11,527 bases of DNA, from assembly GCA_963592185.1 (NCBI GenBank), contig CAVAVT010000045.1, positions 1 to 11,527 on the forward strand, read 5' to 3'. Below the pieces are notes generated by a model, which searched no databases, was not told the DNA's origin, and saw only the letters and a list, made by a program, of their open reading frames with translations. Made by a program: the position numbers and the translations under genes. Position 1 is the stretch's first letter, and each line of letters begins with the position of its first letter. This DNA is from CAVAVT01 sp963592185 (lineage in GTDB: Bacteria > Bacillota > Negativicutes > Selenomonadales > Selenomonadaceae). Shown here piece after piece: positions 6,954 to 11,527 of the stretch.

Positions 6954-7889
6954 ATGTTTAACGAACAAACACAGAATCCGGAAGCTGCAGTTCCCTCAGC
7001 TGAGGTCCAGGTACAGAAGCCAGCAAAAAAAATAAGCCCCAGAAAACGTCTCAGGGCCTATGTCTACAAATACTTCATGCTGTTTCTAGGAGCACTTATC
7101 GCCTCCATAGGTTTGGAGATGTTCCTTATTCCAAACAATATCATCGATGGCGGTATCGTAGGTATCTCCATTATGGGACAGGCACTAACAGGTCTTCCCA
7201 TGGGTATTTTTCTCGTTATCCTGAACATCCCCTTTGTGTACTGGGGCTACAGCCAGATAGGCAAGAATTTTGCAATTGCCACCTTTTTCTCCATCATCTG
7301 TCTCTCACTATGGTCAGCCTTCTTTGAGCCAATAGCCCAAGTCACCAACGACAACTTCCTGGCGGCGATTTTCGGCGGTATCATAGACGGTATCGGCGTT
7401 GGCCTTATCATAAGGTTCGGCGGCTCGCTGGACGGCACAGAAATCGTGGCTATTATCCTGGATAAGAAGTCAGTTTTCTCCGTAGGTGAAGTGGTAATGT
7501 TCATCAACCTCTTCATTTTGAGCAGTGCCGGATTCCTCTTTGGCTGGGACAAGGCAATGTACTCTCTGGTGGCATATTTTGTAATCGCCAAGATGATTGA
7601 CGTGGTTATCAAGGGTCTTGATGAATCCTATGCTGTTATGATTATTACCAATGAGCACGAGGAGATTGCCTCCGCTCTCATGGACCGCCTTGGAAGAGGC
7701 GTGACCCTGCTTCATGGCGAAGGTGGATACACCGGCGATGAGAAAAAAATTCTCTACTCTGTAGTAAACCGTCTCGAGGTAGACAAGCTGAAGGAAATCG
7801 TACTGGACAAGGACGACAGGGCATTCGTTACCATCAATCCGGTAAACGATATCATTGGCGGCAGGTTCAACAAGAAGTCAATTCACTAA
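6954..7889 (+). CDS. YitT-family membrane protein (YitT plus DUF2179 domains)
   Basis: The 311-residue product has a charged N-terminal extension of about 35 residues. About five hydrophobic segments follow (roughly 40-60, 65-95, 105-125, 135-155, 175-220). They include IPNNIIDGGIVGISI at 59-73 and RFGGSLDGTEIVAIIL at 154-169, both typical of YitT proteins. The soluble C-terminal domain (about 225-305), with HGEGGYTGDEKKILYSVVNR, is the DUF2179 module. Members are inner-membrane proteins of poorly known role. ATG at 6954 is preceded by AAGGGGGAAG. The gene sits between the DnaA-box spacer and the peptide cluster, and nothing links it functionally to either. Confidence 0.9.
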   Translation: MFNEQTQNPEAAVPSAEVQVQKPAKKISPRKRLRAYVYKYFMLFLGALIASIGLEMFLIPNNIIDGGIVGISIMGQALTGLPMGIFLVILNIPFVYWGYSQIGKNFAIATFFSIICLSLWSAFFEPIAQVTNDNFLAAIFGGIIDGIGVGLIIRFGGSLDGTEIVAIILDKKSVFSVGEVVMFINLFILSSAGFLFGWDKAMYSLVAYFVIAKMIDVVIKGLDESYAVMIITNEHEEIASALMDRLGRGVTLLHGEGGYTGDEKKILYSVVNRLEVDKLKEIVLDKDDRAFVTINPVNDIIGGRFNKKSIH

Positions 7890-7894
7890 TTCCA

Positions 7895-7924
7895 TGTAAT
7901 ATTTTCACTACTTCTCCGTATAAC
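7895..7924 (+). promoter_or_regulatory. Peptide-cluster upstream element, copy 1 (before peptide gene 1)
   Basis: TGTAAT (7895-7900), 18 bases, then TATAAC (7919-7924), preceded by TCCG. The spacing is the same in all four copies, so this is probably the promoter with a non-standard -35 or an activator site. Confidence 0.6.
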
Positions 7925-7977
7925 ATGTGAAAAATAATAAGCTAATATATTTTTACGCATAGAAGGAGATGATTAAA

Positions 7978-8184
7978 ATGGCTGTTAAACTTAATGAGAA
8001 GGAACTCCAGAGGGTATCCGGAGGCAGCACAGCATCTGAGATTGTACGGAAGGCAAAGGAACAGCAGAAAAACACCACTCACGGCAATTGTATTTTGACT
8101 GAAAACGCCAAGGACAATCCCACCAATGCAAACACTGGCGTAATTCATGGAAGCCAGAACAACAACACCATCGATATTTCCTAA
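7978..8184 (+). CDS. Double-glycine leader peptide 1 (bacteriocin-like secreted peptide)
   Basis: The 68-residue product begins with a classic GG-type leader: LNEKELQRVSGG at 5-16, matching the L-x3-EL-x2-[VI]-x-GG pattern recognised by ABC exporters with C39 peptidase domains. Predicted cleavage after Gly16 leaves a 52-residue peptide starting STASEIVRKAKEQQ. It ends with an Asn/Gly-rich tail (NTGVIHGSQNNNTIDIS). It has one Cys at 38, so no internal disulfide. ATG at 7978 is chosen over ATG at 7969 because AAGGAG (7963-7968) overlaps the latter and is properly spaced for the former. It is the most divergent of the five peptide genes, sharing leader, upstream element and the GSQ/N-rich ending. 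Exact function is unknown; bacteriocin, signal or matrix peptide are all possible. Confidence 0.75.
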   Translation: MAVKLNEKELQRVSGGSTASEIVRKAKEQQKNTTHGNCILTENAKDNPTNANTGVIHGSQNNNTIDIS

Positions 8185-8212
8185 AAGTTTTCAAAAAAAA
8201 TTCCTAACTGTA

Positions 8213-8242
8213 TGTAATATATCAAGAACTCCTCCGTATAAG
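8213..8242 (+). promoter_or_regulatory. Peptide-cluster upstream element, copy 2 (before peptide gene 2)
   Basis: TGTAAT (8213-8218), an 18-base spacer ending TCCG, and TATAAG (8237-8242). An AAAATTCCT stretch just upstream is shared with the copy before gene 3. Confidence 0.6.
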
Positions 8243-8635
8243 ATACAAAAGATAAAGAAATAACAAAATGAAAATCAACATTTTAGTACTATACAAAAGG
8301 AGACGATTAAAATGAAAAACGTACAGAAACTCACCGATAATGAACTCAGGGAAATTGCAGCAGGCGCAGGTGTTATGGATCTCATCAAAAAGTATGGTCC
8401 AGAGGTTCTTGATCAGATAATGAAGCTCCTTAACAAGGACGGCTCCTCCTCTTCTTCCTCCGGCGGCACGACAGCCACTCCTAGCACCGTAACCAATGGT
8501 CCGACCTTCACCAACAACACCAACAATGGCGGCTTCAACACCAGCGGCAATACTCAGAGCCAGATGGGCAACAACAACGGTAACATCGCTGGAAGCCAGA
8601 CAATCAACATTGGTGGAGCCAAGAACTAAATCAAT
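8236..8635 (+). repeat. Tandem duplicate unit, copy A (leader region and peptide gene 2)
   Basis: This 400-base segment is nearly identical to 9112-9508 (397 bases; one serine codon fewer). It spans from the -10-like element through the whole coding region to TAAATCAAT after the stop. The untranslated leader (GATACAAAAGATAAAGAAAT and following bases) is essentially unchanged, which points to recent duplication. Confidence 0.85.
8312..8629 (+). CDS. GG/AG-type leader peptide 2, Ser- and Asn/Gly-rich
   Basis: The 105-residue product has leader LTDNELREIAAG at 7-18, which keeps the EL-x2-I pattern but ends Ala-Gly rather than Gly-Gly. Cleavage is likely near Gly18 or Gly20. An amphipathic helix follows (VMDLIKKYGPEVLDQIMKLL, 21-40). 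Next are a Ser/Gly/Thr linker (six Ser at 45-50) and an Asn/Gly-rich tail with GNTQSQMGNNNGNIAGSQ (79-96) and TINIGG. It has no Cys. The helix resembles membrane-active class II bacteriocins, while the tail resembles beta-forming Gln/Asn repeats. AAAGGAG sits nine bases upstream of ATG. It has its own upstream element and its own terminator, so it is probably a single-gene transcript. It is 90% or more identical to peptide 4 by eye. Confidence 0.75.
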   Translation: MKNVQKLTDNELREIAAGAGVMDLIKKYGPEVLDQIMKLLNKDGSSSSSSGGTTATPSTVTNGPTFTNNTNNGGFNTSGNTQSQMGNNNGNIAGSQTINIGGAKN

Positions 8636-8645
8636 AATGACAGAC

Positions 8646-8677
8646 CAGCCATCGGATTTCCCGGTGGCTGTTTTTTT
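8646..8677 (+). terminator. Rho-independent terminator after peptide gene 2
   Basis: A 10-bp stem, CAGCCATCGG with CCGGTGGCTG (one T-G pair), has a five-base loop and is followed by seven Ts. A close copy follows peptide gene 5 (9781-9810), but none lies between genes 4 and 5. Confidence 0.92.
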
Positions 8678-8698
8678 GCAAAAAATTCCTTATGAATA

Positions 8699-8728
8699 TG
8701 TAATATAACATGTAATACATCGTATAAA
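8699..8728 (+). promoter_or_regulatory. Peptide-cluster upstream element, copy 3 (before peptide gene 3)
   Basis: TGTAAT (8699-8704), an 18-base spacer ending ATCG, and TATAAA (8723-8728). A second TGTAAT lies inside the spacer at 8711-8716. Confidence 0.6.
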
Positions 8729-8829
8729 AATTAGAAGATATGCAAACGGCAAATGAATCGTATTTTAAACAAACTAAAGGAGATGTTTAAAATGGCTGAT
8801 ATGAATAAAAAACTCGATGAAATGGAGCT
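8723..8829 (+). repeat. Second repeated segment, copy A (untranslated leader and leader-peptide codons of gene 3)
   Basis: This matches 9510-9608 with a few indels: TATAAAA, ATGCAAACGGCAAAT, the TTTAAAC run, the GGAGATGTTTAAAATG start region, and leader codons to MEL. Similarity stops inside the leader-peptide coding region. Confidence 0.7.
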
Positions 8830-9082
8830 GACCCAGGTAGCTGGCGGCAGCGCGGCATCCGAGCTTATTAAACAGTATGTAAAGGACGCACGAAACAAGC
8901 CCTCCACTCCGGATGTTATCGTTGAGGGCGAAACCCAGAAAAATATCACATTTGAACACAACGTCAATAACGGCAAAGTTATTGTAAATGCCAATCATGG
9001 CGGTCCAATCTACATTGTCAACAGCAATACCGGCAACATAGGCGGAGATCAGACCTTAAACTACGTAAGCAAAAATAAATAA
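8792..9082 (+). CDS. Double-glycine leader peptide 3, Asn-rich beta-like tail
   Basis: The 96-residue product has leader KKLDEMELTQVAGG at 6-19, a good match to GG-leader consensus. Predicted cleavage after Gly19 releases a 77-residue peptide starting SAASELIKQYVKDARNK, a short helix like that of peptides 1 and 5. The tail alternates hydrophobic and Asn/Gly residues (NITFEHNVNNGKVIVNANHG, 51-70). It ends NSNTGNIGGDQTLNYVSKNK (77-96), which aligns with the tails of peptides 2 and 4 (TF-x2-N-x-NNG, then N-x-GNI-x-G-x-QT-x-N). It has no Cys. ATG at 8792 has AAAGGAG upstream; an in-frame ATG at 8753 lacks one. No terminator follows before gene 4's upstream element. Confidence 0.75.
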   Translation: MADMNKKLDEMELTQVAGGSAASELIKQYVKDARNKPSTPDVIVEGETQKNITFEHNVNNGKVIVNANHGGPIYIVNSNTGNIGGDQTLNYVSKNK

Positions 9083-9088
9083 AAAATA

Positions 9089-9118
9089 TGTAATACATCA
9101 GACAATCCAACGTACAAG
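9089..9118 (+). promoter_or_regulatory. Peptide-cluster upstream element, copy 4 (before peptide gene 4)
   Basis: TGTAAT (9089-9094), an 18-base spacer ending AACG, and TACAAG (9113-9118). One base of the -10-like box differs from the other copies. Confidence 0.55.
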
Positions 9119-9508
9119 ATACAAAAGATAAAGAAATAACAAAATGAAAATCAACATTTGAACACTATATAGAAGGAGACGACTAAAATGAAGAACGTAC
9201 AGAAACTTACAGATAATGAACTCAATACAATTGCAGCAGGCGCAGGTGTTATGGATCTCATCAAAAAGTATGGTCCAGAGGTTCTTGATCAGATAATGAA
9301 GCTCTTTAACAAGGACGGCTCCTCTTCTTCCTCCGGCGGCACGACAGCCACTCCTAGCACCGTAACCAATGGCCCGACCTTCAACAGCAATGCCAACAAT
9401 GGCGGCTTCAACACCATCGGCGATACTCAGGGCCAGATTGGCAACAACAACGGCAACATCGCTGGAAACCAGGTAATCTCCATTGGCAAACACAAGAAAT
9501 AAATCAAT
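9112..9508 (+). repeat. Tandem duplicate unit, copy B (leader region and peptide gene 4)
   Basis: This is the near-identical partner of 8236-8635. Similarity ends at TAAATCAAT. Copy A continues into a terminator, whereas copy B jumps directly to the TATAAAA start of the second repeat. Confidence 0.85.
9188..9502 (+). CDS. GG/AG-type leader peptide 4, paralogue of peptide 2
   Basis: The 104-residue product duplicates peptide 2: leader LTDNELNTIAAG, the same helix (VMDLIKKYGPEVLDQIMKLF, 21-40), five rather than six Ser in the linker, and a related tail (QGQIGNNNGNIAGNQVISIG, 81-100). Changes cluster in the leader (RE to NT) and in the tail (NTNNG to NANNG, SGN to IGD, SQTINIGGAKN to NQVISIGKHKK). 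The helix is unchanged except for the final Leu to Phe. This uneven pattern suggests selection to keep the helix while the tail diversifies. AAGGAG lies upstream of ATG at 9188. Gene 5 begins 68 bases after the stop without an intervening terminator, so the two are likely on one transcript. Confidence 0.75.
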   Translation: MKNVQKLTDNELNTIAAGAGVMDLIKKYGPEVLDQIMKLFNKDGSSSSSGGTTATPSTVTNGPTFNSNANNGGFNTIGDTQGQIGNNNGNIAGNQVISIGKHKK

Positions 9509-9509
9509 G

Positions 9510-9608
9510 TATAAAAGAGATGCAACGGCAAATAAATCGTATTTTTAAACAAGCTAAGGGGATGTTTAAAATGACTGATATGAAGAAAAAACTCAACGAC
9601 ATGGAACT
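9510..9608 (+). repeat. Second repeated segment, copy B (before and into peptide gene 5)
   Basis: This is the partner of 8723-8829. It keeps the TATAAA but has no TGTAAT 18 bases upstream, because the stretch present at 8636-8722 in copy A is missing here. Confidence 0.7.
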
Positions 9609-9774
9609 CAGAGAAATTGCAGCAGGATCAACTGTGGAGGAACTGGTAAAGCGGTATGGACCTGAGATTTTCAAATATATTAATGAAACCATTCAAAATG
9701 TAAAGCCCTCCAATACCAATGTTGATGATACGAGATGTCCTACTGTTTTGCTTCCCAAAGAATGCCAAGAGTGA
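9571..9774 (+). CDS. Chimeric leader peptide 5, lacking the Asn/Gly tail
   Basis: The 67-residue product begins like peptide 3 (MTDMKKKLNDMEL versus MADMNKKLDEMEL). From EL onward it follows peptide 2 (LREIAAG). It then has a helix of the family type (STVEELVKRYGPEIFKYINE, 20-39). Cleavage would be after AAG at 17-19. Its C-terminus (from about residue 42) is unrelated to the others, short, and holds two Cys at 56 and 65 that could form a disulfide. ATG at 9571 has a weaker AAGGGGA site, at a place matching gene 3's start. The terminator after it is of the gene 2 type. It may be a recombinant peptide gene, functional or decaying; the lost tail and weakened ribosome site favour decay, the intact frame favours function. 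Confidence 0.65.
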   Translation: MTDMKKKLNDMELREIAAGSTVEELVKRYGPEIFKYINETIQNVKPSNTNVDDTRCPTVLLPKECQE

Positions 9775-9780
9775 CAGACC

Positions 9781-9810
9781 AGCCGCCGGATTTTCCGGTG
9801 GCTTTTTTTT
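9781..9810 (+). terminator. Rho-independent terminator after peptide gene 5
   Basis: AGCCGCCGGA (9781-9790) pairs with TCCGGTGGCT (9794-9803, one G-T pair) around a three-base loop, followed by a T-run to 9810. It is preceded by TGACAGACC exactly as in the gene 2 terminator, so the two are homologous. Confidence 0.92.
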
Positions 9811-9877
9811 GCCTGGATTAGCCCCCAAAATTCACATATTTTTCATTCACATGATAAATAATAACGTGAATCGCTAA

Positions 9878-9906
9878 TTGCCCCCTGGATATACAGGCGG
9901 TATAAT
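9878..9906 (+). promoter_or_regulatory. Sigma70-type promoter of the LCP gene
   Basis: TTGCCC (9878-9883), a 17-base spacer and a perfect TATAAT (9901-9906). It rules out the far-upstream in-frame TTG at 9878 as the start codon. A loose inverted pair, ATTCAC/GTGAAT (9845-9871), lies just upstream. Confidence 0.75.
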
Positions 9907-9946
9907 AATAGTATGTGTATTTATGTATAGAAGAAGGAATGTTGAT

Positions 9947-11221
9947 TTGGAACAGAGAAAATATACCCCAAGACGTAAGAAAAGACGGAAAATCTGGCCC
10001 TGGGTACTGCTCTTCTGCGCATTTGTAGCCGCTGCAGTGGCTGGAGCACTGTTCGCCTCCTCAAGCCTTGTTGACAACAAGCTGACCACCGAAGGAGAGC
10101 AGGAAGGAATGCTGGTGGCAAAGGACAAAACCACCGTCATGATAATGGGCGTGGACGAGCGTGACGGCGATGTAGGCCGCTCGGATACCCTGATGGTGGC
10201 AACACTGGATCCCAAGAAGCACCAGGCGGCACTTCTCTCCATCCCCCGTGACACCCGTGTGAAAATCAAGGGCTTCGGCTACGACAAGATTAATGCAGCC
10301 TACGCCTACGGCGGCAGGAGACTTACCCAGAGCACCGTGGAGAAGTTTTTGGGCGTTCCCATGGAACACTACATCGTCATCAACGTAAAGGCGTTCCAGC
10401 GCATTATCGATGCCATAGGAGGCATTGACATCGACGTAGAAAAGCGCATGTACTACGAGGACCCCTGGGACGATGACGGCGGACTTGTGATAGACCTCTA
10501 TCCCGGACAGCAGCACATGGACGGCAAAACCGCCATTACCTATGTCCGCTACCGTGACGAAGAAGGAGATATCGGACGAATTGCCCGTCAGCAGAAGTTC
10601 ATGAAGGCTGTTATGGAAAAGGTAACCTCCCCAGCCATTATTCTGGACCTGCCAACCATTATTTCCGAGGTCATAAACTCTGTTGAGACAGACCTTTCCC
10701 TCATCCAGCTGATGCAGTTCGCAGGCTCCCTGAAGGAAGCCCAGGCAAACGGACTCAACACAGATATGGTTCCCGGACGTCCCCTGTACATCGACGACAT
10801 AAGCTACTGGATACCTAATATTGAAAAACTCCGAACCATCCTGGCAAATAATCTGGGCATCACCATGAGCAACAGCGCCCGTACAGCCATGGAACAGGAA
10901 ACCAGAGAGTATGAAAACTCCATCCCGGCAAATGCCAAGGCGGCTGATGACTCCTCCATAGGCAGCAAAGCCAGCTACGACAAGGCAAAGGCAAAGTCAG
11001 AGGCAAAGGACAAGCTGAAGAAGATGAAATCCGCCACCGAGAAAGATTCCTCATCCACCAGCCGTGACAACACCTCCACCAGCAGGGAAAATGCAAAGGA
11101 TACTGGAACCACCGGCACCAGTGAGAAAGCCTCCGAGAGCATTACTCCAAAAACCTCCAGACCATCCGCCCCATCCCCCACACCTTCCCCGGCGCTAGGT
11201 GAACCGGCAAAAACACAATAA
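9947..11221 (+). CDS. LytR-CpsA-Psr (LCP) family envelope protein
   Basis: The product, about 424 residues, is membrane-anchored. It has a very basic cytoplasmic N-terminus (RRKKRRK at 9-15), one transmembrane helix (about 16-37), then an external LCP domain (about 60-230). Conserved catalytic-pocket landmarks are GRSDTLM (Arg78, Asp80), SIPRDTRV (Arg101), IDAIGGIDIDV and the EGDIGRIARQQKF stretch. LCP proteins transfer polyprenyl-pyrophosphate-linked glycopolymers to the cell wall; the substrate here is unknown. The last 90 or so residues are a low-complexity Lys/Ser/Thr/Ala/Pro tail, probably disordered. TTG at 9947 is chosen because AGAAGGA lies eight bases upstream. ATG at 9923 is in frame but has no ribosome site and would leave a leader of only about ten bases. 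The gene has its own promoter and terminator. Confidence 0.9.
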   Translation: MEQRKYTPRRKKRRKIWPWVLLFCAFVAAAVAGALFASSSLVDNKLTTEGEQEGMLVAKDKTTVMIMGVDERDGDVGRSDTLMVATLDPKKHQAALLSIPRDTRVKIKGFGYDKINAAYAYGGRRLTQSTVEKFLGVPMEHYIVINVKAFQRIIDAIGGIDIDVEKRMYYEDPWDDDGGLVIDLYPGQQHMDGKTAITYVRYRDEEGDIGRIARQQKFMKAVMEKVTSPAIILDLPTIISEVINSVETDLSLIQLMQFAGSLKEAQANGLNTDMVPGRPLYIDDISYWIPNIEKLRTILANNLGITMSNSARTAMEQETREYENSIPANAKAADDSSIGSKASYDKAKAKSEAKDKLKKMKSATEKDSSSTSRDNTSTSRENAKDTGTTGTSEKASESITPKTSRPSAPSPTPSPALGEPAKTQ

Positions 11222-11230
11222 GATTTTCAA

Positions 11231-11262
11231 AAACCGTCTTCACTTTGTGGAGGCGGTTTTTT
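11231..11262 (+). terminator. Rho-independent terminator of the LCP gene
   Basis: A 13-bp stem, AAACCGTCTTCAC (11231-11243) with GTGGAGGCGGTTT (11247-11259, two G-T pairs), has a TTT loop and the T-run continues to 11262. Confidence 0.88.
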
Positions 11263-11308
11263 CTGTGGCGTATTTGTAAAGGCTATGCTTCAGATAAAGG
11301 ATATCCTG

Positions 11309-11521
11309 ATGAAGTCGGATACTCTGAGGCGTGCGGCTAAAAATAATACCGAAAGTGATTTTGAGCTGTCCTTTAACTCTCAAATTGATGAGGCGCTGAT
11401 GGATGGACTAAATCAGAATCAGGACTTCTTCGGCCTGCTCCTGGATAATGACGATATTAAGAAGCAGGTGCTGGGGATATTCACCGGCGAAATCTATCGG
11501 AAGCTAAGGGAAGAAAACTGA
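11309..11521 (+). CDS. Small acidic ORF, possible C-terminal remnant of a larger protein
   Basis: The 70-residue product starts MKSDTLRRAAKNNTESDFEL and contains NQNQDFFGLLLDNDDIKKQV and a final GEIYRKLREEN. It has no signal peptide or membrane segment and looks like a small helical domain. The pattern (NN-x3-DF, then NQDFFGLLLD, then IYRKLRE) recalls from memory the C-terminal tail of type I restriction HsdR subunits, a weak and unverified resemblance. ATG at 11309 has AAAGGA seven bases upstream; ATG at 11285, eight codons earlier, has a badly spaced site. It follows a strong terminator with no visible promoter, which fits a remnant as well as a real small gene. Confidence 0.45.
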   Translation: MKSDTLRRAAKNNTESDFELSFNSQIDEALMDGLNQNQDFFGLLLDNDDIKKQVLGIFTGEIYRKLREEN

Positions 11522-11527
11522 ACTGGC

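Noticed and set aside
8268..8315. 15-codon upstream ORF whose stop overlaps the start of peptide gene 2
   Set aside because: The equivalent frame before peptide gene 4 stops after five codons despite near-identical DNA, and there is no ribosome binding site, so it is not conserved as a coding unit.
8312..9502. Lanthipeptide or thiopeptide precursor interpretation of the peptide genes
   Set aside because: Peptides 2, 3 and 4 have no Cys, peptide 1 has one, and no modifying enzyme gene is nearby. Ser/Thr richness in peptides 2 and 4 looks like a flexible linker.
7890..9840. CRISPR array or insertion sequence as the source of the repeats
   Set aside because: Repeat units are long coding segments with promoters and terminators. 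There are no short regularly spaced repeats, no terminal inverted repeats and no transposase gene.

Overview
The window looks like chromosomal DNA of a diderm Firmicute of the Negativicutes/Selenomonadales type. This is an inference from gene content (SorC regulator, YitT and LCP proteins, enzymes with export signals, AGGAGG-type ribosome binding sites, Rho-independent terminators and mixed base composition). No rRNA or tRNA gene is present to confirm it. Genes left of about 4.4 kb are on the minus strand and genes right of 4.9 kb are on the plus strand, so a divergent AT-rich spacer splits the window.

Left block (1-4367, minus strand, read right to left): a SorC/DeoR-family sugar-sensing regulator, a phosphoglucomutase/phosphomannomutase, a CMP/dCMP-type nucleoside or guanine deaminase with an unexpected signal peptide, and an MFS transporter of the fosmidomycin-resistance (Fsr) type that runs off the left edge. 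A 14-bp sequence is repeated upstream of both the regulator and the mutase.

Middle block (4381-7889, plus strand): an AT-rich spacer with an orphan hairpin terminator and a near-consensus promoter; an exported glycerophosphodiester phosphodiesterase with strong codon bias; a CYTH-domain phosphatase; a spacer with a dense cluster of DnaA boxes, two of them perfect and abutting; and a YitT-family membrane protein.

Most unusual block (7895-9810, plus strand): five tandem small genes encode peptides of 67-105 residues with double-glycine-type (GG, or AG-like) bacteriocin leaders. Each leader is followed by a short amphipathic helix. Four of the five end in a Gly/Asn-rich tail with a shared motif of the form N-x-G-N-I-x-G-x-Q-x-[IL]-N. 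Four copies of a precisely spaced upstream element, TGTAAT-N18-TA[TC]AA, precede the first four genes. The block contains a tandem duplication in which an 87-bp piece (terminator plus upstream box) is missing from the second copy, so genes 4 and 5 are probably co-transcribed. Gene 5 looks chimeric. No processing or transport gene is in the window, so an ABC exporter with a C39 peptidase domain would have to be elsewhere. This cluster is the best candidate for an undescribed secreted-peptide system.

Right block (9878-11521): an LCP (LytR-CpsA-Psr) family cell-envelope protein with its own promoter and terminator, then a 70-residue ORF that may be a remnant or tail of a larger protein.
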